Source of the DNA: Ciona savignyi
Taxonomy: Eukaryota > Chordata > Ascidiacea > Phlebobranchia > Cionidae
Direction of reading: 5' to 3'
Assembly (NCBI GenBank): GCA_000149265.1
Contig: CH003313.1
Span: 717,160 to 781,159 of the forward strand
Length of the DNA: 64,000 bases
Shown: positions 1 through 13,082 of the stretch, in pieces
Layout: each line of letters starts with the position of its first letter
Numbering within the stretch: the stretch's first letter is position 1
Notes under the pieces: generated by a model
Told to the model about the DNA's origin: nothing
What the model saw: only the letters and a program-made list of their open reading frames with translations
The model's database searches: none
Made by a program: the position numbers and the translations under genes

Positions 1-144
1 CCGACACCCAGCGCTACATAACAACAGGGGTTTCCCCTAACCTGGTACTAGTGCCAGGAAACGGGGGAGTGTCAACAGCAAATATAACAGCCAGGGCACC
101 CGACACCGCAACTGTGGGAACAACAAGCGTTATTACATTCACCG
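1..144 (+). CDS. Possible upstream exon of the ITIH-like gene
   Basis: The reading frame is open from base 3 to a gtatgt donor at 145. It encodes a Thr/Val-rich segment containing APDTATVGTTSVITFT, which looks like a beta-sandwich strand pattern rather than the VIT domain. It ends in phase 1, which matches the acceptor at 417 (actccag). It is either an N-terminal extension of the ITIH-like protein or the end of another gene cut by the window edge. Confidence 0.45.
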
Positions 145-3100
145 GTATGTCTGGCACTATGATGGTCTGTACAACCCTGGGTGTTAGATTGGCTTCCTAT
201 TTCTCCCGTCCACACAGAGCTGAAGTTTATCTTTGGAGTTGGATATATGATAATCAATAATACATGAACATTTAATTTTAAACTATATTCCCACTATCTT
301 TCATTTGATGGTCGAGAGCTATCCATGGTCCAGATGGTCCAGGTGTACCAGTTATATATTATATATATACTGGTGACGAGTCAATCCATCATAATTAACA
401 CGAGCATCCTACTCCAGCAAAAAGTAGCACATCTTCTTCCCTGCTGTACAAGCCATGTCAGATCGTGGTCGGACAGAAAAGTCGCCCTGATGTCGAAACA
501 TTTGCCGTTACCACGACGATCAGGTCACGATTTGCCGAAACTGTCATGACAAGCACAGTCTACAACAAGTGGGTTTCACATTTAGTTTTAAGTATTTTTT
601 TTGTAATTGTAACACTATTATAATATGGATTATGGTAATTGTCACTATATTATAAGATGAATTTTAGTTTTATTTAGTTAAATTAGGTTGTTCATTACTC
701 ACGTATATGATTTGCTGTTCATAACTCTTAAAGTAATTTATTTGATGTAACGTTATTGATCTGTTTTTATTTTTCTAGACCTGTTATTTGGGTATTGTCC
801 AAGTATATTTGTCTTTTAAGTATAATTGTGTTTAACCTAACTCAACTACCAACGATGAAACTGAAGTTGCTCGCCTTGTGGTAAGATGGGCATCTCCGCA
901 ATAAGCACTTTCCCTGCTGTTGTGTCCCCAGGCAAAGCACTTAACGCATGTTGCTCAGTGGATTTAAATGGAAAATTCCGTGTGTTATAACATCTGCATT
1001 TTCCCCCCACACACACGAACAAGTATCAAACCCACACCCCACACATGCACACACGAGTATCATACCCACCCTCCATACACAGTGCTGATGTGAGTAGAGA
1101 GGCGCAGTATTACGTGATCCTCCCTGTCAACGCTTTCATCACTAACTTCACCATGACGATAGATGGGGTGGTGTACAGTGGGAGGATTGAGGAGAAGGTT
1201 CGAGCAGAACGGATCTACAGCATCGCCAGGGTAGAAACATGTTTATATTTTCAAGTTGGTTATCTGTGATCCAGCTCAAAGATGTCTTTTTGGATCATTA
1301 GCTCGATTTAGCTAAATAGCTTGGTGGGTTAGTGTTAGTGTCGCCTTTTAGATGTAAGTTTGTTGGGGAAACAGGTCGCAAGTTAGTCGGTTGTGTCTCA
1401 AGTTAATAAATTGTTTAAACTTAAACAGTGGTGACATCAAATAATATACAACACAATTTTTCTTCGCAAATTGCACAAGTGTGCAAGTTATCTGACAATA
1501 ACCATGGATAAATTCATAAATATGATTTTCCCACCCACCCAAATAAAAATGCCACATCCACCATTGATTGGTAGTACTGCAGATGATCTAGTGAATAAAG
1601 TAGTTTATTACCAGTTGGTTGGTTTGATCTTCAATCTCCACCTTAAATATTCACGGCAAAAGTTTAATGTTTACCCCTATGATCCCACACCACAGGAAAG
1701 AGACTTGACAGCAGGCCACGTAGCTGCACGGGACCACTCAACCAGTGTGTTCCAAACCTCCACCAATCTTGCCCCACGTAAACGAGTCATCTTCCAACTC
1801 ACCTACCAAGAAGCTTTGCAGAGGAAACGTGGAATGTAATATCATATTTCTATTAATCAAGTTATACCACATTTGTATGATTTTCATATTATATCGCGTT
1901 TCTCTCATTTTGTAGTTCAGTTATACTTGTATGATTTTTAAGTCATACCGTTTTTCTATGATTTTTCTCAGGGCACCACATTTCTATCATTTTTAAGTTA
2001 TATCACATTTCTCTAATTTCAAGGTATATTATATTTCTATGATTCTTAACTTATATTTTCATGATTTTTTAGTTGTATTATATTTTTTATCAGTTATTAG
2101 TTTTATCATATTTCTAAAAATTTTCAGGTGTATTATATTTCCATGATCCGCTTACCCCCATACACCCAGGTATGCATACGAGGTTGCGTTCCGCATGGTA
2201 CAACCCGTATCCATGTTCAGTATCTCAGTGGAAATATCGGAGACAGTGCCACTGACCACTGTGAGAGCATTGGGGCTGGATACTGAACAAACCAGTGTGG
2301 CTGGACCCATTGCATTGCAAGGAATCACCACAGTCCGTAGTCTACCGTAAGTCTGGTTGCAAATCAAAATAATTTTTTTTTAAATATGCAGTTTTCCACA
2401 AGACAAACGACCGACAGGTTGGTCTAGTGGATTAATGGGACACCTTTCAACCAAAAGGTTGAAGGTTCAAATCTGGTCGCTAGCTAGCCAGATGCTTCCT
2501 TGGGCAAGGCACTTAATGGACAGAACCCAGCAGATTAATAGGTTCTACCAAATTGACGATATGTGTAAATCATACACAGCACACTGCAGTAGCTTCGGTA
2601 ACCTGACGGTGGGTGCGAGATGATCGGACGATTACCAGTGTGTTAAACCCCTTGGTTTTCCCATATACGGGGATAAACATGAATATCCTATCCTATCCAA
2701 ACCTCTTAAGTGTTTGCATCTGTGTATCATAATGGATTCTAAAGTATTAAACATTATAATTTCATAAAATTAAATATAAAAGTGTGCAAGGGTAGCTGTT
2801 TTACACAAGTGGGGTGAATAGGGGTCAGAAACTGCGAAAACACCAACAAATGAAGAACATATTAAAATAAATTCCAATATATTAGTCGTAAAAATATGAC
2901 ACTCGGCTGTGAGCATCAGTGCAACTTGCCATACAGGAACACAGCGGAGGTGACATACAGACCAACTCCCAACCAACAACGGCTGATCTCCCCGTTTGGT
3001 TTGAATGGGAAGTTTGTGATCGAATACGATGTGTTGAGGGACACTAGGAGTCAGATGGTCATCGAAAACAAGTTCGTTTTTTGATTTTTAATGGGCGGGC

Positions 3101-6100
3101 ATAATTTAAATATATTCATTAATCTTATTTGACAGACAATTTGCTATTAAAACGATTTTTTGTAAGACATTTTGAAACGTTGTACTTATTATGAACCAAC
3201 ACAACAAATCAAAATAGAATAATATATACAAAATTAGATCCCTATGATTTTCCCTGTACACCCTGCAAACATCAGTTCTTTCACATTCGGAAATTACCCG
3301 ACAACCAATTCAAGAATATTAAATGACTCCACTCCTTGAAAATTACCCTACACCCCATGAAAGAATAATATATGTCCCACACATGGGAATTCCCCTACCC
3401 CCCATGAAAGAATAATATATGTCCTACACATGGGAATTCCCCTACACCCCATGAAAGAATAATATATGTCCCACAAATGGCAATTTCCCTGCACCCCCAT
3501 ACAAAAATAATATATGACCCAGCACCCCGGATATTCCCCTGAACCCACACTCCAAGAATAATACATCCCCCACTTTCCCAGTTACTTCGCTCACTTCATC
3601 ACCTCCAACCTCCCAGTGATGAGGAAACGAGTTGTGTTCCTCATCGATGTGTCCGGATCGATGTACGGGTATAAGATCGCGCAAGTCAGACAGGCCATGA
3701 ATACCATTCTTAACGGCCTTGCAGAAAGGGTAAGTTAGGTCAGATATACCGAAACATTGTATTGCTGTCCAGTGTCCGTGTAATACATCTGCTTATCTAA
3801 CTGTTGCAGTGGTTCAGATGGTGCTACTTTATTTGGGTTAAACAGAAATATAGAGTGAATTCGCCCAATAATCAGCAATCTTGGGGTCATCAAATTAACA
3901 AAAGTATCATTAGGTTTAAGACATTTTAGTAATCGTGTGCTTGATTGTGTGCTTACTTTCCTGCATTTTCCCACCCATAGGCATAAAACATGAATATCCT
4001 GTTGTTGTTTTTTCATTTTTAATGGGTTAATCACACTTAAATCTTCAAAATTTTGATTTTTTTTGCTCAGATTGATTTCTGTTTATTATTACGTTCCTTT
4101 AAATTCCAACATATAGGACAAATAATAAGGAAGCATTTATTCAATTTTGCCCTGGGGAAGACAGGAAAACAAAGAATCATTAACACAAGTCCCTGAAATA
4201 AATATTTTAATAATTTGCAATCAAAATTATTAAAATCAACTGGTTTAAAGAAGAGTGTGCGATAAAGCAAATCCCATACTAAGGCTGATGTAGCTTAAGG
4301 AGAAGGTGTGTCTCTCATAGCGTAGACCACAGAAAATAATAATAAATAAAATGAAATTTGTCTAATGTCCGTTGACACTATGTAACGTCTCCTAATCATC
4401 ATACACCTTCCATTATTCCCAGGATTCGTTCAGCGTCATCGCGTTCAATAGTTCCGTCACAAGATGGGAAGCTCCTGGTGCCGGGTCTGTGTTGGTCCCC
4501 GCTACGCCAGACAACATCAATTCAGCCGTCGAGTTTCTCAACTCCACCGTGGTTACTAAGGGAGGAACCGACCTTCTACAAGCTGTGGAAGCTGCTATCG
4601 GGATGTTCAGTGCTGCAACAGGGGAAGGTTGGTGGAAGATTATACTGAATAAGATAGGATGGGATATTCATGGTTATTCCAATGAATGGGAAACACAATG
4701 GGGGTTAACACCCCAAGATATTGGGTTGGATAATTGCTTGGTGTAAGTGTTCTTGTACAGGATGAGATACTCACGTTTATACCTGTGGGTGGGAAAAGCA
4801 GAGGGTGTTATAAAACGCATAATCTTCAGATTACTATTTGTACATGAGCAGATTACCATAGGTATTTTTTAGTTTTTGTTAAGCTCATTTACTAGGTTCA
4901 AGTAACATACTTTGAGGGCCCTTAGCAAACACTTTTCTTAATGATCAACACATTACATCGTTTGTAACCAATATGTCCGGCCCGATGGTCTAGCGGTTAA
5001 GTGCGTCGACTTTCAATCGAAAGGTTGCAGGTTTGAAACTGGTCGCTAGCTAGTCGGCTGTGTCCTTGGGCAAGGCACTTTACGGACATTGCCTGAACTC
5101 AGCGGATTAATGGGTTCTACCAAATTGAAGGAACGTGTCTATCATATACAACACACTGCAATAGCTTCGGTAACCCGACGATGGGCGCGAGGTGATCTGA
5201 CGATTGCCCGTGTGATAACCCCCTTGGTTTTCCCATTCACGGGGATAAACATGAATATCCTATCCTATCCAATATATAGTTTAAGTTATATCCCTGTGAG
5301 TGGTAAAACACAAGTCGATGAACTAACCCAGTCAACCATACGGCCGGAAAAAATGCTCAAAAACAAATGACCATATTTTAAAGAAAAGTGTTTTAAAGTC
5401 TTAAGTGTTATAGAAAAGACAGAAACAGTCTGGTTATTATATCTGCCCTGTATCCTCTTAACCGAAAGGTTGCAGGTTTGAAACTGGTCAATAGCTAGTT
5501 GGAACTCAGTGGATAAGGAGTCAAAGCACACTTCTTGCAATAGCATCCAGTATTTTTCCTGTTTTCAATTTTTATTTTTTATCCTGTTGCATGTTTCATC
5601 GTGAAAACAAAAAATAAAAATAAAACTGAACAATCAGTTTGTATCAGCGTATTTTATAATATGTTTGTAGACAACATATTTATTGTTTTGTGGATCGCAG
5701 TTTCGAACATAGCAGCAGATTCGATTGTGTTGCTGACTGATGGAAGGCCAACGGATGGAACGATCGAATCAACCTCCATCACCTCAACCATACAAGAACT
5801 CAACCGGTACATATCTCTGCGTGATATGTCACCAAAATTACTAACCTTGTTTTCTAAAGTAATACAGTTGATTCTATTTCCACAAAAAACTAATAATGGT
5901 GTTGAGTGTTTAGCGAAAGTGTTTTTAATTACAAATTGAATACATGATATAATAGGATAGTTAATACTTATTTAATTCGTGAGAAAATAAACATATTATT
6001 ATTACATCTAAACATTTCCTGGTATTTTCCCTGTGTAATGATTTGTGTTAACAAATATTCAACTATGTGAAAATATCAATATCTTCTACCTGTCATGCAA

Positions 6101-9100
6101 AAACAATGATCCCATAAAACCAATTATGACATCACAGAGGCAGATTCGGAATCCACACAATAGGCTTCGGTACGTTGGTGGACATGCCTCTGTTGACGAA
6201 AATAGCTGCACAAAACTTCGGAACTTCAACCCAAATATTCATCGATCTAAACGCCTATGCACAGGTGATTGTTTTATCACAAAACTATACTATTTTTTTA
6301 AAATGTTAAAAATCAAATTTAATATGATTTTTCAAGTATTCCAATGAATGTGATATAAGTCATTGTAACAAATAATCAATTACCACTTAGACTTAAAATT
6401 TAAGCAATTACTATAAATAGTAATTCTGACTATAAAAGCGTAGTATTCAAGGAAAAATATTACTATGAAATTTACTTTATTTTTTAGATGCCTTATTGTT
6501 GAAAAGAAAAGTATTTTCCTTATTTTAGTAAAAAGTAAAACCAAGTTGAGTGAAGAATTGCTAAACAAATTATATATATATAATATTAACTTCCAATTTT
6601 ATTATTTTCAAGGTTTTAATCAATACTTTATTCATCTAAATAATACTTTTTTAAAATCAGATTTCTAATTTCTTCGAAACGATATCACAACCCATTCTAG
6701 CTCGACCTTCACTTAATTATACAGAGAACAAGGTATTTATTTATTATTAGTTGTTTTTTGTTCACTGACTAAAAATTGTTGCTTGAAAAATAATTTAAAC
6801 AAATGATTGAATGCAATTTGAGTTTGTCAGACCGAATAGCATGGTGGGTCTGTGCTTTGCCTTTCAGCCGAAGGGTTACATGTTAGAAAACTGGTTGCTT
6901 GCTAATTGGTTGTATTCTTGGGCAAAACAGTTACCAGACATTGCCTAAACCCAGTGGAATAATGGATTATACCAAATTGAGGGAATGTATCATTCATACA
7001 CAACACACTGTAAGAGTTTCAGTAAAGTTTAGTTTATTAGATAATATTTTTAATTTGAACATTTTCTAAATACATGTTACTTCTTTTTGCAATTTCTTTT
7101 TGGGGTTATATGGTTACTTTTTAATGTATTTAGGATTTAATTACTTTTAAAATAATTTTTGAAAAAACAAATTCATTTAAATGATCAAGAGAATATGTGT
7201 TGAAATAAATAAAAAATGTTATTAAATCTATTTCTACTACATGATTAGTCATGTATGTTGCCACTGAAATACATAAAGAAGTTTAATTTATTTAAAAGGT
7301 TGCAAGATATTGCCCAATACTGTCTGATTCGCTGATGCAAAACGGGGAGTTAGTTACAGCTGGGACCATCTTCCCCGAGTTTGTGGTCCCACAAACAAGA
7401 AAGGCTGTCACCTTCAATACAGTTGCATTCGATGATTTTGGTAAGATTTTTGTAATCGGGATTGTATCTATGGTTCTACCCAATACAGTGTTACGTGTTC
7501 CAAAAAAATTTAATTTGTTTTTTTTGTGCAAAACCTTCATAGAATACTAAATGTACTTTTTTATTCATTATGGTATCCGAAATGGCCACCAAAGGCTGGT
7601 AATCACAACAAATTGGTAGGGTATTTGGCGTATTTGTATATTTTTAACTATTTGCTTGAACTCTCCCATTAAATATGACCTACAAGCAACAAAGCCAATT
7701 TAAAAAAAATTGTATTTTGCAAATGTCGTGGCTATGTATCTTTTGCCATTCCGTGTTTGATGTTCATATACAAATCTGCTTTCAAATATATTTATATAGT
7801 ATATTTTTCGGCTTTAAACAATTTTTGGCAATACTCAGTAGATTTTTACTCACTACAATAGCCTCGACAAATTGACTATAGCCACAAAGTTGTGTGACAA
7901 CGGTTACCCATCACTATTATTATTATTAAAGACAGCCTTGCAAAGTTGCTGAATTATTTGAGTTTTTGTTGTTCATTAATTTCTAGGAGATACAAGAAGA
8001 GGAACTGTAACCGAAAATGGGGTTGTCACGCCATCTGTCATAGACAACCTCGATGTGAGTTTGATTGCTATGATTTATTTTGGAAGTGAATGTGGAATCT
8101 ATGTTTCCCAGTATACAAATCACATGCATTTTCATATATGCTAACTATTTAAAATTATGTTATCCCATGTTCCACTTTTATTGTTTTGGCTTAAAGCCCA
8201 TTTGCCTATTACAGCAATAACCAATAAGATTAATCTTAAATTTTCCCCAAAAAATAGGCTAAAACATTTATTAAATTATGTTTAAATACTACTGTGACAC
8301 ATCTAAGGAAACTAGGTAAAAAAAGGGCAGTTGTGAAAAAAGTTCTCAAAACTCCTGGTATTGAGTTGTAAGCAATAAAACAACAATGGACTGTGTAATG
8401 CAAATTTTAGTATTGTATTCCAACATTGTGGCATTTTTAATTATGTCATGTGTCATATTTGGCAGACATAACCTATGCCAATTGGGAGGTTGCATGTTTG
8501 ATACCAGTTGTTTGCTAATCATTGTTTTTTTGGTAATGAAATTAACAGACATGGCCAATGAGGTAGTATTTAGGCAAACACCTGTATTGTTAGCCCCTGC
8601 ATTTTCCGACCCCCAGAAATATCTATAAGCGTCACTCTCTCACAAACCTCCAAATTGATCCAGGGTCGGAACTTTGCCGAGCGTTTGTTCAACTTCCTCA
8701 AACTGAAAGGTGTGCTGGCGGAAATGCGGGGAACTACGAATCGAACCAGGGAAACCGAGCTTCGCCAACTTGCGCTGAACCAGTCACTGGAGTATGTGAT
8801 TTCTATTGGATTCTTTTGTGATTTCTATGGATTTCTTATGTGCTTTCTATAAGCTTCTTATGTGATTTCGATGAGTTTTTTACGTGATGTCTCAGGATTT
8901 TTTCTTGTGATTTCTATCAGTTTCATCCAGGTTAGGTTTTTCCAACAGTTTGTGCCCAATTTAACCAGAGGTATTGGATATGATTAAGACTTTATTACTG
9001 TTGGAACCCATAAGGTGAGATCCGCTAAGTGCATTGCACAAGGACACAACCATGTCAACATTGGTCAGGAGATTACCCCAAGTACCTGACTTGTTGGTTT

Positions 9101-12100
9101 GTTAAAGTTTAAACACCAACCCATTCCGGCCTGACAATCTAACATCGGTTCTCATAACAGACTTGGGTTTGTGACACCCGGTATTACTTCAATGGTGGTG
9201 TTGAAGCCGGAGGATATCAGGGAGATCGAGAACGCTCTCGCTGCTGAGCGTGCTACAACTGTTGCCCCGGCAACCACAACTGTTCCGGCGACCGATGATG
9301 TGTTAGGAAGATTGTTCACTACGACTCCAGCCCCTTCAACATCAGGCCCTGATAGGGGGTTTGTAGGAGATCCCCATGTTATTGTGTCGCTTGGACTACA
9401 AATCACAGTCTGCTTCAACTGGCTTGGCAGGGAAAATGAGGTTTTTACTATGTTCTTCAACTTTTACTCATAAATTTGCATCTATCTGCTGTGGATCCTG
9501 CCTCTGTTAAATTATGCACATATAGAAGGAAATATTATCAAAGCAGTTTATTAAAATTCTTTAGTTAAAATACCAGAAACTGTATTGAACAATTAGTTTA
9601 AAATAACATTTATTTAGATTCGTAAACAACTATTTTAATTATGGAAACCAATAGTTGTAAGAATCTACAAGATACAGATATGGGGCAAGATTAACAGAAT
9701 TAACGATTGTGCTAATGTTGGTTTTGTAAGTTTTGCTGGTCGTTATACAATTCTAGAATCCTCTATAACTCAATGCTATATTGGTGGCTAGTTATTCAAA
9801 TCATCAGCAAGATAATCTATAGGCTACATTACACACACTACTTGAAGAAAAAAGAAAGTTAGTTTGGTTGCAATAATATTTCAGCTAAAATGGCATCATC
9901 AGTATCTGATAAAGTACAAATGTATTTATTGATCCTAATCAATCTAATATTTGGATCTGACTAAATGGTTTGTACTTATAAGCTTCTGAGTATTTTTAAT
10001 TGCAAATAACATTTTCTTAATTATGGTTGACAACAGGAAAAAATGACAAAACGTTAGTTGTTTATTGACAACAAATTGAAATTCTGTATCAGCATAGCCA
10101 TTTGTGGCCACCCAACCTAATGATATTAAATAAAGTTAAGAATAAAACACATTTGTTAATGTCAACACTACAACCCAGGTTTACAACTTGCTAGAAGATG
10201 TTGACAACGGGATTACTGTCAACGGCAGGTTGGCACAGACACCGGCATCTGTGACTGACACGTCTTCGCCGACATTTGTTTCAGATATCGGAATCACACT
10301 GTCACGACAACGCATTGCTATTGAGGTGGGTTTGATATTTTTTTAAGAAAAAAATATATTTGTATGAGAAAAGAAATGACCTCTGCAAAATGTTTATTTT
10401 TAAAACCTATAAAATTTCTTCAACTTAAAGTAAAACAAAGTTAAAATTTTTCAAAAGCAACTGATTCTGTAAAATCCCAAAACTTCATTCTTATTTCCCG
10501 ATACGTTTCTAAGGGGGGAGATTATCCACCAGGAAGCCAAGAATATTTTGTTATTTTGACAATAATTTCAAAAAGTAACAACAACATCATATCTTTTAAG
10601 TATGTTTTTAAATAACCAACTTATCTTAGTGTATTTTTCAAAAAAGTCTAATAACTATTGTTATAATGGATGTATCGGTTTATCCTACATTTGGAGAAAA
10701 ATGAGTTTCCTTAGTCGAGTTTCTGTAGTTATTGTACAACCTAGTTAGTTAGTTAGTTAGTTTAGTTTATTTTTTGTTTCCAAGATGAAAACATAAATCA
10801 GGATTTTTGAAAAAAATTGGAAAACGGGAAAAAACGGCAAAATGACAGTCGTTAGAACACGTCTAAAAAACAAGCCATAAATTATTAAAATCCGGTAAAA
10901 TTAGACGTGGCCGCTAAACCCAAATAAAAAAATCAAAATAAAATAAATAAGATAACACTAAGCCTCGAAGAAAAGTGTGCGGTAAAGAGACTCGTGCAAT
11001 GGGGGAGTCATCTTTAGGAGAAGGGGTGGCCTGAAAAGTAGGGGCCACAGTGGAAAAAGAAAAACCCCAACCTAGAATAATTGCTATAATTTAGAACAAT
11101 ACATTAAACCCCTTATCCCACACCCCCTTTCCAGATGGATTCCTTTAGGCTGACCCTACGTGTGGGAACCAACAAACCACTCCGGTTGGCATTGAGGAAT
11201 CGATTTAAAGTGAAGAAACGTGGGGTTTGGTTCGAAAACAACCCGGTCTCAGACACTCGCTTCGAACTCTTGATCACAGTGGCTCGGAATATTCAATTCA
11301 AGGTGACAAATTGTTTAGTCGGACAGCTGCAACAATAATATCTTCCTGTGACACAGCACCTAACGTTACCAAGGTTAACTTGATTTAAGAATGTACTGTT
11401 TGCAGCAATATCCATGACTAAGTAAACGCCTTTCATTAATATTATCTTTAGTCTTTCAATTAATTCTTGTTACACCCTAGTTGGAAAGTAAACATTTTTA
11501 TGATTATGACATAACAATAGGTTGTATCCCATGTGCACTCACCCAACCCGAACATCATCAATCACCTCGATTTCTCGGTCACACGAGGTCGTGGCCTCTC
11601 TTTCTCCACCAGTGGCGTGTTAGGACAGTTTCCACATGAAAGTGAAAGACTTCCAGCCACTGTCGATTTCATCGAAAACACCAATCAAGCTTTGCTCTGG
11701 TTCAGGTTGGCTATCTAACTTTCACGTATTTACCTTGTGCTATATGTATATCATCTGACCAAATAGCATGGTGGGTTCATGCATCACCTTTAAACTAAAG
11801 GGTTGCAGGTTTGAAACTAGTCGCTAGATTTGCCCTGAACCCAGTGGTATTATGGGTTCTAACAAGTTGAAGGTATCATATACAAGACACTGTAATAGCT
11901 CCGATGACAAGATGTAGTAGATTCGGGTGCGAGGTAATATAACGATTGCCCTTGTGTAAACACCCGTGCATTCCATTTAGGATTAAGGGATAAGCATTAA
12001 TATATTTTAAACACATAATGACATTACTATTAATATGTAAGACCATGTTCTATCATGCAAGGTCATAGAAGTGTCTTGACCACCAACACAACCCAATAAG

Positions 12101-12452
12101 GGCTAATTGTACTCTTGAGTTTTCAATCCAAAGCTTGACCAGCAAATATCTTTGTCAAAGACAACCAACCGAACTGGCCCTATATACAAAAATACATTTA
12201 CTAAGCAACTATTTGTTGTTACATTCTGTGTATTCAATTCAAAACCTGGCCACTTTATCAACCACTAATTCGATCATACCACCTTCCAGACACAGCATGA
12301 TCAAGGTGACAAACCATGTGATGTATGACGCACTCAAACAACGTCAGATCGAATGCTGGTGGGTTAAGAACCCCATGGATCTAACGGGGCAAAGTAAACA
12401 ACATTACAAGGTTTCTGGGTTGCTGGTATCACCCACCTCTGCACCAAAGTAG
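1..12452 (+). CDS. ITIH-like: Inter-alpha-trypsin inhibitor heavy chain-like protein (5' partial)
   Basis: Secreted heavy-chain family protein of extracellular matrix/hyaluronan complexes. I joined 19 exons: <1-144, 418-568, 1083-1230, 1696-1835, 2170-2346, 2937-3071, 3582-3729, 4423-4627, 5701-5806, 6138-6264, 6661-6732, 7299-7440, 7987-8054, 8664-8791, 9161-9440, 10179-10325, 11135-11302, 11521-11705, 12290-12452. Every junction is GT-AG and the phases add up to one frame of about 943 codons, near the family's usual length. Domains in order: VIT (from about 490), with the typical AGHV and LTYQE blocks; vWA (3582-6264) with the MIDAS motif DVSGS and LLTDGRPTDG; a hinge (9161-9440) containing GDPHVIV, which matches the DPH site where vertebrate heavy chains are cleaved and joined to chondroitin sulphate; and the C-terminal ITI_HC_C domain ending near IECWWVKNP. 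The first exon is open to the window edge and is not recognised; it joins in phase, but could belong to another gene. Family assignment is firm; the paralogue is not resolved. Confidence 0.9.
1840..2150. repeat. Degenerate AT-rich minisatellite in an ITIH intron
   Basis: About nine diverged units of roughly 33 bases, with a core like cacatttctatgattttta. It fills the intron between the second and third VIT-coding exons. No gene is seen in it. Confidence 0.6.
2412..2699 (+). repeat. tRNA-derived SINE, family A
   Basis: The head carries an A-box-like ggtctagtgg and a B-box-like ggttcaaatct, followed by the family body (ctagctagcc, ttgggcaaggcactta, acacactgcagtagc) and a tail of atcctatcctatcc. 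It is inserted in an intron of the ITIH-like gene. Confidence 0.8.
3340..3576. repeat. 47-bp minisatellite next to a splice acceptor
   Basis: About five copies of a unit of roughly 47 bases, each with ccccatgaaagaataatata followed by tgtcccacacatgggaatt. The array runs up to the acceptor of the vWA exon at 3582. The short reading frames across it on the minus strand are a by-product of the repeat. Confidence 0.8.
4250..4345 (+). repeat. Short interspersed repeat, family C
   Basis: Shares agtgtgcg-taaagc, a ggctt(t)aggagaag block and a ccacag-gaaaa tail with copies near 10,968 and 37,064. All three are in the same orientation. The family is not recognised; it may be a small SINE. Confidence 0.55.
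4974..5274 (+). repeat. tRNA-derived SINE, family A (near full length)
   Basis: The best-preserved forward copy: gatggtctagcggttaag (A box), aggttgcaggtttgaaac (B box), the conserved body, and a tatcctatcc tail at about 5,262-5,272. It lies in an ITIH intron. The reading frame across it is not a gene. Confidence 0.88.
6828..7030 (+). repeat. tRNA-derived SINE, family A, 3' truncated
   Basis: Head and body of family A are recognisable (ttgggcaaaacag, ccaaattgaggga, acacaacacactgtaa). The region after the acacactg block is missing. Intronic in the ITIH-like gene. Confidence 0.65.
8795..8932. repeat. Short degenerate tandem repeat
   Basis: Four to five units of about 26 bases like tgatttctatggatttctta, starting directly after the splice donor at 8792. 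It is non-coding. Confidence 0.5.
10968..11065 (+). repeat. Short interspersed repeat, family C
   Basis: Contains aaaagtgtgcggtaaagaga, gtgggggagtcatctttaggagaagg-type sequence and gccacagtggaaaaag. It matches the copies at 4,250 and 37,064. Intronic in the ITIH-like gene. Confidence 0.6.
11755..12010 (+). repeat. tRNA-derived SINE, family A, diverged
   Basis: The B-box region gggttgcaggtttgaaact is intact; the body is shortened after the head and the tail is decayed. It lies in the last ITIH intron. Confidence 0.7.
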
Positions 12453-13082
12453 TTAATCCTACATTTGTTATTCAAGTAACCGAACATATTTGTTTTCTGA
12501 CTGTTGGTTGTATGAATCTTGTCATTTTTAATTCTTCTACACGCTGCTTTAGAAATACTTAGCCTATTGAAAAAATTAAAAGCACAATTTTCATTACTTC
12601 ATTTGTGCAGATACTATTATTTCTTAATGTAAACGTTAACAACAGAATGGGAAATGCAGTAATTGGATATTTATTGGGCATTTAGCTGCTTGTTTCAATA
12701 TGTGCAATGTTGCCGAATTTGTGAAAATTTTGAATTTATTCTTCTCATTACGATTTGAATGTAAATGCGTAGCTCAAATCATTTACTAACAAGGAGAAAA
12801 CCAACAAACTGATAAAATACCACCTTCCTTCGACTAACATTCCACAAGATTGCCAAAAGTGATTATCCAGCTTGTACATAATGCTACATAACCAAGCACA
12901 ACTTGTATTTAAGGTGCAAGCTTCAATACATATTATTACCATCTGTGATGCTTGTTTATATGTTCCCTTAGTTTATGCAGCAGTGTTGAAATCACTGGAT
13001 ATCAGGCGGAGAATTTAAAAATGTTCAAGTTTGGTGCAGCAACGTTTCATAAATATCATATAAAATCAGAAACATTTGGGGG
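12453..13082. other. Convergent intergenic region ITIH-like / TXNL1
   Basis: The two genes end toward each other, about 630 bases apart. An attaaa at 12,575-12,580 could be the polyadenylation signal of the ITIH-like gene. I see no gene here; short open frames have no recognisable content. Confidence 0.5.

Noticed and set aside
5089..5370. 93-aa open frame
   Set aside because: It lies in the body of a SINE copy; the same frame recurs in the copies at 36,228, 47,258 and 56,333.
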